Source of the DNA: JAFGAS01 sp963809875
GTDB taxonomy: Bacteria; Desulfobacterota; Zymogenia; Zymogenales; Zymogenaceae
DNA: 64,000 bases
NCBI GenBank assembly: GCA_963809875.1
Contig: CAWELC010000008.1
Location: 185,662-249,661, forward strand
Reading direction: 5' to 3'
A program made the translations under genes and the position numbers. Positions 1-7,155 of this stretch are shown here, one piece after another (position 1 is the first letter of the stretch; every line of letters begins with the position of its first letter). The notes under the pieces were generated by a model that was not told the origin of the DNA, did not search any database, and saw only the letters and a list, made by a program, of their open reading frames with translations.

Positions 1-110
1 TCACCGGGACCCTGCGTCCCGACCGATACGATCGGGGGGTCGGGGCGCCCTTCAGGATGCAGGGGATCAAGGGTCCGCTGTGGGAGATGCTGGGGCAGGC
101 AAGGAAGTAA
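1..110 (+). CDS. 3' end of an unidentified gene (partial)
   Basis: An open frame runs from the window edge to a TAA stop at 108-110 and encodes about 35 residues ending in GPLWEMLGQARK. It looks like a protein C-terminus that starts outside the window. No family is recognisable from so short a piece, and coding status rests only on the open frame and plausible composition. Confidence 0.4.
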   Translation, partial: TGTLRPDRYDRGVGAPFRMQGIKGPLWEMLGQARK

Positions 111-200
111 GGTATCGCTGCGATCGAGAGCGGCGGCCCCATCGGTCTGCGTCCGTTTTTCGCCTCTTATCTATTCTTAATTCACCGGGAGCGGCGTGTG

Positions 201-755
201 ATGAAGGTTGTCAGACATATCCTCGGGCTTGTGGTCGGTGTCGGGTTTCACGGTGTCATCGTTCCCTACCTGATCATCACCGTCAACAAGGCCGTGGACG
301 GATACCTCGGCTTGGGCGAGGTGGGCGACCCGGCGGTCAGGACGCCCCTGGGGCTGGCCTTCCTCTCGCTGGGTCTTTTCTTTATCGCATGGTCAAACAT
401 ATTCCTGGCGCTGAGGGGCAGAGGCGGGCCCCTCCACTACGGCAATGTGATCACTATCAGCCCCAAGACCGAGCGGCTGGTCACCACGGGCCCCTACCGA
501 TATACCCGAAACCCGATGATCTTCGGGGTAATCTGCGCCTATCTGTCCATCCCGATCTTCCAGGGCTCGCCGACCGGCCTCTTTCTCTACTTCACGTTCT
601 GTCTGCCGGGGGCCATCCTTTATATTATCTTTGTCGAAGAACGGTGGCTGATGCGGGATTTCCCGGAGGAATTTACCCAGTACAAGAGCCGGGTCTCCAT
701 GCTCGTCCCCCTGCCGCCGCGCGCCGTTTATCGCGCCCGCGACAACGGGGCATGA
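201..755 (+). CDS. Isoprenylcysteine carboxyl methyltransferase-family membrane protein
   Basis: A 184-residue integral membrane protein with about four to five hydrophobic segments. The motif GPYRYTRNPMIFG (about residues 99-111) followed by a hydrophobic hairpin and a late EERWL/F..EY pattern is the hallmark of the ICMT/PEMT-like membrane methyltransferases, in which this region binds S-adenosylmethionine. The family methylates lipids, isoprenoid-modified groups or small thiols, and the substrate here cannot be told. A GGGAG box at 187-191 fits the ATG at 201; an in-frame GTG at 198 is also possible. It stands alone, with 262 bases before the next gene. Confidence 0.8.
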   Translation: MKVVRHILGLVVGVGFHGVIVPYLIITVNKAVDGYLGLGEVGDPAVRTPLGLAFLSLGLFFIAWSNIFLALRGRGGPLHYGNVITISPKTERLVTTGPYRYTRNPMIFGVICAYLSIPIFQGSPTGLFLYFTFCLPGAILYIIFVEERWLMRDFPEEFTQYKSRVSMLVPLPPRAVYRARDNGA

Positions 756-1017
756 TGTTCTGAGGTTCATCAACGAGTCGCGGACGAAGCTTCCCCGGGG
801 CAGAGGGGTTGGTATGAAGCTCTGCATTCTGCATCGTCGAATTTCCCGAAAAGACCTTCGTATTTCCGCCGACACGTTCCCGCAGCACCGATGAGGCGGC
901 GTGCCGCTTTTGTCCCGCGCAAACGGCATGAAGTGTCAATCGTTTTCCCGGCCGCCGAACAACCGGGTTTACTACATCATTACATAGACATTCCTGGAGC
1001 ACGACAAGGAGGAAGCC

Positions 1018-2712
1018 ATGCCGAAAGCGCCGGAGTTGTTCGCCGATGTCCTCGTCGAGGCGGGGATCGACCATGTCTTCGGAATTCCCGGGGGGAGCAC
1101 CATATTTATATTTGATGCCCTTCAAGATAAAAAGGATAAGATCAGGGTAGTCCTGGGGCGTCATGAAGGGGCAGCCTCCTGTATGGCCGATATGTACGGC
1201 AGGATGACGGGCAAGCCCGGCGTGCTGATCGGCCAGGGGCCCTGGATCGGTTCGAGCGGAGCGCTGGGAATCCTCGAGGCCTACTATGCCGGCTCCCCGA
1301 TGCTGATCGTGACCGATTTTTCCGACTACGCCGGGCTAACCCAGCACGGCGTCTACCAGAATTCCTCGGGCGACTATGGCGCGGCCGATCTCACGGCGAT
1401 GATGCGCTCGATGACGAAGTTTACGACCGTCGCCACGAACGCCGGCGAATTCATTCACGGGGTGAGGCTTGCCATCAAGCACGCGGTCACGGGACGGCCC
1501 GGCCCTGCCTGCGTGATCGTCCGATGGAACGTCGTGACCGAGGTGGCCGAGTCCGAGAAGATATTTCCGAAGCTCTATCCGCTGGCCGGGCATCTGGCCG
1601 TCTCTCCTGCGTGTATCTCGCCCGGGGATGCGCAAAAGGCCTCCGACCTTCTCCTTTCGGCCAAGAGTCCCGTGATGATATGCGGCAGGGGCGTCCACGT
1701 GGGGAGGGCCCACGAAGCGGTACGAGCCCTGGCGGAGCTCATCGGCATGCCGGTGGCCACCAGCTACATGGGAAAGAGCGCCATCCCCGAGACACACGAC
1801 CTTGCCCTCGGGATGATGGGGATCCTGGGCCAGAAGGCGGCCAATGACCGGATCGTCGGCGCCGACCTCCTGCTGGTCGTCGGCAGCTGCCTGGCCCCCG
1901 AGAACACGAAGATGCTCTCGCCTGATTTCATCAATCCCGACCGTCAGAAGATCATCCAGATCGACATCGAGCCCCTCAATATCGGCTGGACTTACCCGAC
2001 ATTTCTCGGCATCACATCGGACGCGCGCAGTGCGCTCGAAGCGATCGGCGGTCAGATCAAGAAATCGGCAAACAAGCCCGACGCCGCCGCGCGAATACGC
2101 GAGATAAAGAAGTACAAAGAGGAACGCAACTATTTTACCAGCGACATGTTTTCGTCCGACGCTACCCCGATCATGCCCGGCAGGATAGTCCGGGAGATCA
2201 ACGACCTCTTCGGGCCCGACGACATCCTCGTTCTCGATACGGGAAACAACCGGATATTCTTCGCAAACCTCTTCAAGTCCAAGGGAGCCGGTCAGGTTTT
2301 CGCCGGGGGAGGGGTGGCCGGCATGGGATGGGGAGTCGCCGCGGCCGTGGCCGCGCAGATCCTCAATCCGTCGCGGCGGGTTGTCTGTCCCACGGGTGAC
2401 GGGTGTCTTATGATGATGCTCAACTGCCTGGAGACGGCCTCGCAGTATGAGCTTCCCGTTACCTACGTCGTTCTCAACAACTCGGTCCTGGGCAACGTCA
2501 ACGATTTTATGGCGCCCGGCCATAAAGGGGTCACGGAATATAAGGAAGCCGATCTATGCGGCACGGCAAAAGCGATGGGGTGCGTGGGCATCAAGGTGAA
2601 AACTCCCGCGGACCTCGGTCCTGCCCTGAAGGAAGCGATGGCAAGCGACCGGCCCGCGGTCGTGGATGTAAGGACCGCCCATATACCCCACTTCGGTCTG
2701 ATGTCCTTCTAG
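1018..2712 (+). CDS. Thiamine-pyrophosphate-dependent enzyme, acetolactate synthase-like
   Basis: 564 residues with the three-domain order of the ALS/decarboxylase superfamily: an N-terminal PYR domain with the catalytic glutamate in RHEGAA (about residue 50), a central Rossmann-like domain (about 190-330), and a C-terminal TPP domain with GDG (about residues 461-463) and NN (about 489-490), the metal/diphosphate site. Family members include acetolactate synthase, sulfoacetaldehyde acetyltransferase, sulfopyruvate and benzoylformate decarboxylases and oxalyl-CoA decarboxylase. The substrate is not readable here. There is no ilvN-like regulatory subunit next to it, which argues against branched-chain biosynthesis. 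AAGGAGG at 1009-1015 fixes the ATG start. The downstream UxaA-type lyase and MFS carrier suggest catabolism of an imported 2-oxo, hydroxy or sulfonated acid (inference). Confidence 0.85.
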   Translation: MPKAPELFADVLVEAGIDHVFGIPGGSTIFIFDALQDKKDKIRVVLGRHEGAASCMADMYGRMTGKPGVLIGQGPWIGSSGALGILEAYYAGSPMLIVTDFSDYAGLTQHGVYQNSSGDYGAADLTAMMRSMTKFTTVATNAGEFIHGVRLAIKHAVTGRPGPACVIVRWNVVTEVAESEKIFPKLYPLAGHLAVSPACISPGDAQKASDLLLSAKSPVMICGRGVHVGRAHEAVRALAELIGMPVATSYMGKSAIPETHDLALGMMGILGQKAANDRIVGADLLLVVGSCLAPENTKMLSPDFINPDRQKIIQIDIEPLNIGWTYPTFLGITSDARSALEAIGGQIKKSANKPDAAARIREIKKYKEERNYFTSDMFSSDATPIMPGRIVREINDLFGPDDILVLDTGNNRIFFANLFKSKGAGQVFAGGGVAGMGWGVAAAVAAQILNPSRRVVCPTGDGCLMMMLNCLETASQYELPVTYVVLNNSVLGNVNDFMAPGHKGVTEYKEADLCGTAKAMGCVGIKVKTPADLGPALKEAMASDRPAVVDVRTAHIPHFGLMSF

Positions 2713-2729
2713 GGGGAAACGATCCCCCC
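2712..2729 (+). terminator. Weak hairpin after the TPP enzyme gene
   Basis: A five-pair GGGGG/CCCCC hairpin with a 7-base loop begins in the stop codon of the TPP enzyme. No T-tract follows, so it may act as an mRNA 3' stabiliser rather than a terminator. Confidence 0.3.
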
Positions 2730-2863
2730 GCGAAAGACCCCACTTGCCATTGGATCGGGCGTTGCCGCCGATCCTGTGTTCACGGGATCGTTGGAGAAAC
2801 GCGGTGGTTCGGCGGAGATTGGGTCGACCGATATGGTTTTGCCGGCGTGCGCAAAAAAATGTA

Positions 2864-2892
2864 TTGACGGAGGGGCGCTTTACGATTAATCT
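2864..2892 (+). promoter_or_regulatory. Candidate sigma-70 promoter for the UxaA-like genes
   Basis: TTGACG at 2864-2869 is followed after 17 bases by TAATCT at 2887-2892. The -35 is good and the -10 is weak. It lies about 60 bases before the small SAF-domain gene at 2956. Confidence 0.4.
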
Positions 2893-2955
2893 ATAGCTTC
2901 TTGAACCGTTGCCATCGATCGCTTTTCTGCGACCGTCAGGTCTGAGGAACATCTC

Positions 2956-3222
2956 ATGAAAGAAACCGTCGTCGTTATCAACCCGAAGGACAACGTCGGG
3001 GTGGTTACCAGGGAAGTCAAAAAGGGCGAGACGGTGAGCAGGGCGGGCGGCGTAGACATCCAGGCCGCCGATGATATCCCCCGGAACCACAAGATAGCAC
3101 TGGCCGAGATCCCGGCCAACACCCCGGTAATAAAATATGGCGAAAAGATCGGGTTTGCCAGCCGGCCCATTGCGGCCGGCTCGTGGGTGCACACCCATAA
3201 CCTGAAGGCGGAGGAGGGGTGA
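2956..3222 (+). CDS. UxaA-family lyase small subunit (SAF domain)
   Basis: 88 residues forming a single SAF domain, the N-terminal module of altronate/galactarate dehydratases, which occurs as a separate small subunit in split enzymes such as SuyAB sulfolactate sulfo-lyase. Visible features are the DNVGV start, the KKGETV segment, the DIPRNHKIAL stretch near the middle and the KYGEKIG... WVHTHN ending, where the histidine pair is typical of the metal/substrate region. Its stop is one base before the large-subunit ATG, so the two are co-translated. The partner decides the substrate, which is unknown. Confidence 0.85.
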   Translation: MKETVVVINPKDNVGVVTREVKKGETVSRAGGVDIQAADDIPRNHKIALAEIPANTPVIKYGEKIGFASRPIAAGSWVHTHNLKAEEG

Positions 3223-3223
3223 C

Positions 3224-4378
3224 ATGGGATTCATGGGATACCGTCGGCCGAACGGCACGGTAGGGGTCCGCAACCACGTCGTGGTGATGAGCTCGGTGGC
3301 GTGCGCAAATGGGGTGGTCAATGCCATAGGCAGGGCCCTGCCTCAGGTCAAGACCATCACACATACCGAAGGGTGCGGGCGAGGGCCCGCTGACATCGCC
3401 ATCTCCTGGAGGACGCTCACGGGATTGGGCAAGCACCCAAACGTCGCGGCACTCCTCGTGGTGGGGCTGGGCTGCGAGTTCATCCCGGCGGCGGGACTTG
3501 CCGCGGATATCGCCCAGACGGCCAAACCGGTGGAGGCCCTCGTCATCCAGGAAAAGGGAGGTTCGAGAAAAACCACCGAGGCCGGCATCGGCATCGCGCA
3601 GCGGATGCTGGACGATGCCTCCCGCCTCGGCCGGGAGGAGTGCGATTGGAGTGACCTGATCCTTGCCACAAACTGCGGCGGGTCCGACGCCCTGTCCGGC
3701 GTCACGGCAAACCCGCTGGTCGGCTCGTTCTCGGACTGGCTGGTGGCTCGGGGGGGGACGACAATGCTGTCGGAAACCACCGAGATGATCGGGACCGAAC
3801 ACGTCCTCTCGCGCCGGGCGGCGAGCCCCGAGGTCTCAAAACAGGTCTACGATCTCATCGTAAAACAACGAAAGCAGACCGAAGATATCCTGGGCCCGCT
3901 TGCCCACATGGTGATCTCCCCCGGCAATATCGAGGGGGGGCTCTCCAACATCATGGAAAAGTCGATGGGCTGCATCATCAAGGCGGGTACCACGCCTCTG
4001 AAGGAGGTCTCCGACTACGCCGTGAGCCCCACGAAAAAGGGGTTCGTTATCATGGATACTCCCGGCTCCGACATCTTTTCTATCACCGGCATGGCCGCCG
4101 GAGGCGCCCAGATAATGATCTTTACTACCGGGCGGGGCACGCCGGTCGGATTTCCGATCATGCCCCTCATCAAAGTTGCCTCCAACAGCGAGCTTTACCG
4201 GAACATGGAAGACGATATGGACGTGAACGCCGGCCGGCTCCTGGAGGGGACCGGCATGCAGGAGGCTACCGAGGATTTCATCGAGCTCTTCACGCGGGTC
4301 GTCAACGGCCAGATGACGAAGGCGGAGATCAATCTGCAGGACGTCCTATCCATCAACACCGTCTCGCCGCCCTTTTAA
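3224..4378 (+). CDS. UxaA-family lyase large subunit (altronate dehydratase/sulfolactate lyase type)
   Basis: 384 residues matching the catalytic C-terminal part of UxaA/SuyB-type enzymes: N-terminal GYRRPNGTVGVRN, conserved cysteines in THTEGCGRG (about residue 50) and NCGGSDA (about 150), and a late TTGRGTPVGFP motif. The family eliminates water (altronate, galactarate) or sulfite (3-sulfolactate) from hydroxy acids using a metal centre. Split small and large subunits are known in both SuyAB and some sugar-acid dehydratases, so the length does not settle the substrate. The TPP enzyme upstream and the MFS carrier 56 bases downstream point to one uptake-and-breakdown pathway (inference). Confidence 0.85.
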   Translation: MGFMGYRRPNGTVGVRNHVVVMSSVACANGVVNAIGRALPQVKTITHTEGCGRGPADIAISWRTLTGLGKHPNVAALLVVGLGCEFIPAAGLAADIAQTAKPVEALVIQEKGGSRKTTEAGIGIAQRMLDDASRLGREECDWSDLILATNCGGSDALSGVTANPLVGSFSDWLVARGGTTMLSETTEMIGTEHVLSRRAASPEVSKQVYDLIVKQRKQTEDILGPLAHMVISPGNIEGGLSNIMEKSMGCIIKAGTTPLKEVSDYAVSPTKKGFVIMDTPGSDIFSITGMAAGGAQIMIFTTGRGTPVGFPIMPLIKVASNSELYRNMEDDMDVNAGRLLEGTGMQEATEDFIELFTRVVNGQMTKAEINLQDVLSINTVSPPF

Positions 4379-4434
4379 CACGATTTCCAGTAGATGGACG
4401 TGAGCTCTAATAACTATTTTATAAAGGAGTTGTT

Positions 4435-5742
4435 ATGAAAGAAAAGGGAGGTACCAAGGAGTACAAGACCGGTGGATCGAGCGCTCTCTATATCCTGATT
4501 ATTTGTTCGCTCCTCTACATGGTCAACTACATGGACCGGCAGGTCCTGGCGTCGGTACTCCAGATGATGAAAATCGACCTCGGGCTTTCCGAGACCCAGC
4601 TGGGAGTGCTCAATACCGCGTTTCTGTTGAGCATTGCCTTCTTTTCGGTCCCCGTTTCCTTTATGGTCGATCGGTGGAGCCGCAGGAAGGCCGTCGGCAT
4701 CATGGCGATCCTCTGGAGCATCTTTACCTACCTGACCGGCCTGGGCAGGAGCTTCGCCACGGTCCTTATCCCCCGGGCCCTGGTCGGCGTGGGCGAGTCG
4801 GGCTTCTCCGCGGGCGGCACGGCCCTGATTTCCGCCGCCTACGATCCGGCGAAGCGGGGAAGGACGCTTTCGGTCTTTAACCTCGTCATTCCCCTCGGGG
4901 CGGCCCTCGGTATGATCCTCGGCGGCAAGATAGCGACGGCGACCGGCGACTGGAGCAGGCCGTTTGTCATCTTTGCCATCCCCGGTATTATCCTGGGTAT
5001 CCTTGCCCTGTTCATGAAGGACTACAAGACGGTGCACGAACTGGACATAGCGGGCAAGCGCAGGGGCTTCTTCAAATCCGCATTCTCGCTCTTTAAAATC
5101 CCATCGCTCAAGTGGATGTATATCGGTTACGGCGTCCGCAATATCATGAATTTCTCGGTCCTTATGTGGCTTTCGGCCTATCTCATGCGGGCGCACAACA
5201 TCGCGGCCGACAAGGCGGGCGGTCTCGTCGGGGCGATCATGATGATGGCGATCCTCGGGGCGCTCCTCGGCGGGTTCCTTGCCGACTCGTGGCAGAAGAA
5301 GAACCGAAGGGCACGGATGCTGCTGCCGGTCATCGGCGATTCGCTGGCGGCGATCGTCCTCATCATCGCGCTCTTCCTCGAGTTCAAGGGCGCGGGATTC
5401 TACGTCGGTCTGCTGTGGGGCGCCCTGGTCATGCTCGGGACCCCCGCGCTGAACGCCGTATCTCAGGATGTCGTTACCCCCGGTCTGAAAGGGACCTCGT
5501 GGGGCATGGCGGTGTTTTGCATGTACGTGTTCGGCGGCGGCTGGGCGCCGCTCGTGGTCGGGTTGATCTCGGATGCCTTCATAAAGTCTTACGGCTTTAC
5601 CGATATCGCCTCCCTGCAGAGCGCCCTCTACATCGTGGCGTGCAGCGGATTTTTGGCATCGATCATCCTGTTCATCGGCTCCCGTTCTTATCCGGCCGAT
5701 ATGGACAAGGTGAAGGGTGTAAAGCTTCAGTCCGAGAAGTAA
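4435..5742 (+). CDS. MFS transporter 1
   Basis: 435 residues with about 12 hydrophobic segments. An early NYMDRQ motif, the loop 2-3 signature DRWSRRK (about residues 80-86) and GVGESGFSAGG in TM4 are typical of MFS carriers of the anion:cation symporter/spinster type, which import organic anions with protons. A clear AAAGGAG lies just before the ATG. It is the last gene of the TPP-enzyme/lyase group and is followed by a terminator. It resembles the second MFS carrier at 9781-11125, sharing MKDYKTV after TM6 and the GESG motif, so the two are probably paralogues with related substrates. Confidence 0.9.
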   Translation: MKEKGGTKEYKTGGSSALYILIICSLLYMVNYMDRQVLASVLQMMKIDLGLSETQLGVLNTAFLLSIAFFSVPVSFMVDRWSRRKAVGIMAILWSIFTYLTGLGRSFATVLIPRALVGVGESGFSAGGTALISAAYDPAKRGRTLSVFNLVIPLGAALGMILGGKIATATGDWSRPFVIFAIPGIILGILALFMKDYKTVHELDIAGKRRGFFKSAFSLFKIPSLKWMYIGYGVRNIMNFSVLMWLSAYLMRAHNIAADKAGGLVGAIMMMAILGALLGGFLADSWQKKNRRARMLLPVIGDSLAAIVLIIALFLEFKGAGFYVGLLWGALVMLGTPALNAVSQDVVTPGLKGTSWGMAVFCMYVFGGGWAPLVVGLISDAFIKSYGFTDIASLQSALYIVACSGFLASIILFIGSRSYPADMDKVKGVKLQSEK

Positions 5743-5749
5743 AAGAGTC

Positions 5750-5778
5750 GGGGGGACGGGGACTTCGTCCCCCCTTTT
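5750..5778 (+). terminator. Rho-independent terminator after MFS transporter 1
   Basis: An 8-pair stem GGGGGGAC/GTCCCCCC (5750-5757 with 5767-5774) has a 9-base loop and is followed by TTTT. It begins 7 bases after the MFS stop codon and separates this group from the FrhB-IorAB group. Confidence 0.7.
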
Positions 5779-5850
5779 CACCCCACAGCTGGATGGGGGG
5801 TTCCGGACCCGATGAATTCGGTTGGGTCGGGGATTTCTTGCGCATAAATA

Positions 5851-5879
5851 TTGACGGTCGGAGCGATTCGGGGTATAAT
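5851..5879 (+). promoter_or_regulatory. Strong sigma-70 promoter of the FrhB-IorAB operon
   Basis: TTGACG at 5851-5856 and a perfect TATAAT at 5874-5879 are 17 bases apart. Transcription would start near 5886 and leave a leader of about 165 bases before the FrhB-like gene. The leader is AT-richer than its surroundings. Confidence 0.8.
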
Positions 5880-6001
5880 ACCTTATTAAATTAGTGATGA
5901 ATTCCCCTTTCTCTTTTCATTTGTTTTCTTATATCGCGTTACGACCGATGACTGCTGTGACCGCTTCGAGTCACGGGCGAATGTCCGATCGAACACGTAT
6001 C

Positions 6002-6025
6002 ATTGTCACATCGTCACATTGTCAC
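6002..6025 (+). repeat. Three tandem 8-bp repeats in the FrhB-IorAB leader
   Basis: The units ATTGTCAC, ATCGTCAC and ATTGTCAC follow one another directly, ending about 13 bases before the ribosome binding site of the FrhB-like gene. They may be a protein-binding array or a chance microsatellite. Confidence 0.7.
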
Positions 6026-6051
6026 ATGCCTGAAGGATGGGAGGCGTTTCT

Positions 6052-7146
6052 ATGACTAATGCACAAGGGCCACAGAGGCTGCTGGCCGAGGTGCTCACTA
6101 CGGAGTTGTGCAGCGGCTGCGGGGCGTGTGTGGGGCTCTGTCCCTACTTCACCTCGTTTCTGGGCAGAACCGTCAATCTTGACGCGTGCGATAAGGAGCA
6201 GGGGAGGTGCTTTCTCTTCTGTCCGCGCACCGAGCTCGACCTTGACGGGTTGTCCCGGAAGATCCTCGGGGTTCCCTACGGCTCCGATGCGATCGGGGCG
6301 TATCGCGGGGTATATTCGTCCCGGGCGGCTCAGCCCGGAAAATACCAGGCGGGGGGAACCGTCACGTCGCTTCTCGAATTCCTCTTCGACGAGCAAATGA
6401 TCGACGCTGCCGCGCTCACCACGACCGATCGCGTCCTCCCGGTGGCAGACCTCGTGACCGACCGGGCGGGGGTCAGGCGGGCATCCCGGTCCAAGTACAG
6501 CGCCGCGCCGACGCTCTCGGCCCTTAACCGGGCCGCCAAGGAAGGCTATAAACGGGTCGCCGTCGTTGGAACGCCGTGTCAGGTAACGGCGACGGCAAAG
6601 ATGGTTACTGCCGACGGCGTCGATAGAAACCCGGGCGAGGTGGTGTCATATGTCCTCGGGCTCTTCTGCACGTGGGCGCTGGACTACCGCAAATTGTTTG
6701 AGTATCTCTCATCGCGTGTTGATATCTCAGACATCGCCGGCTTTGATATCCCGCCGCCGCCCGCGGAGCAGTTTATCGTTGAAACGAAAAAGGGGAGGCT
6801 CACGTTCCCCCTCTCGGAAATCAGGCCGCTGGTCAGGGAGTCGTGCAGGAACTGTATCGATATGACCTCCGAATTCGCCGACGTCTCGGTGGGCGTACTG
6901 GAGGACAATCCTACAACCAACCTCCTGATCGTACGGACGGCAAAGGGTGAGGAGCTCGTGAAAAAGGCATCTGACAAGGGCGTCATCAAACTCGAGAAGA
7001 TGGCAGACGAGAAGCTCGCCCACCTCAAGGAGTCGGCGCTGACCAAGAAGAAACGAGCCCTGAAGAACCTTTCGGATAAAGACCCGGAGGCCAAGTGGGG
7101 CTACATCGTCGGGCCGGGCGACCAGTTAAAAAAAATAATGGGATAG
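6052..7146 (+). CDS. FrhB/FdhB-family iron-sulfur flavoprotein (F420 hydrogenase/dehydrogenase beta-like)
   Basis: 364 residues from the ATG at 6052, chosen because a GGGAGG box (about 6039-6044) precedes it at good spacing; an ATG five codons upstream overlaps that box. The N-terminus carries a ferredoxin-like cluster site, CSGCGACVGLCP, with further cysteines at about residues 47-57. The middle has the GTPCQV motif of the FrhB family, and RESCRNCIDM near residue 270 adds a further cysteine pair. Family members pass electrons between FAD, Fe-S clusters and F420, or another deazaflavin/flavin acceptor in bacteria. It lies 9 bases before iorA, so it probably connects the indolepyruvate oxidoreductase to an electron acceptor (inference). 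Confidence 0.85.
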   Translation: MTNAQGPQRLLAEVLTTELCSGCGACVGLCPYFTSFLGRTVNLDACDKEQGRCFLFCPRTELDLDGLSRKILGVPYGSDAIGAYRGVYSSRAAQPGKYQAGGTVTSLLEFLFDEQMIDAAALTTTDRVLPVADLVTDRAGVRRASRSKYSAAPTLSALNRAAKEGYKRVAVVGTPCQVTATAKMVTADGVDRNPGEVVSYVLGLFCTWALDYRKLFEYLSSRVDISDIAGFDIPPPPAEQFIVETKKGRLTFPLSEIRPLVRESCRNCIDMTSEFADVSVGVLEDNPTTNLLIVRTAKGEELVKKASDKGVIKLEKMADEKLAHLKESALTKKKRALKNLSDKDPEAKWGYIVGPGDQLKKIMG

Positions 7147-7155
7147 AGGGAGCTT

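Noticed and set aside
4414..5781. A 455-codon open frame on the minus strand opposite MFS transporter 1
   Set aside because: It is an antisense shadow of a GC-rich gene, highly charged and without any family pattern; the plus-strand frame is a clear transporter.
6002..6025. CRISPR array
   Set aside because: Units are only 8 bases, directly joined, without spacers; no cas genes in the window.
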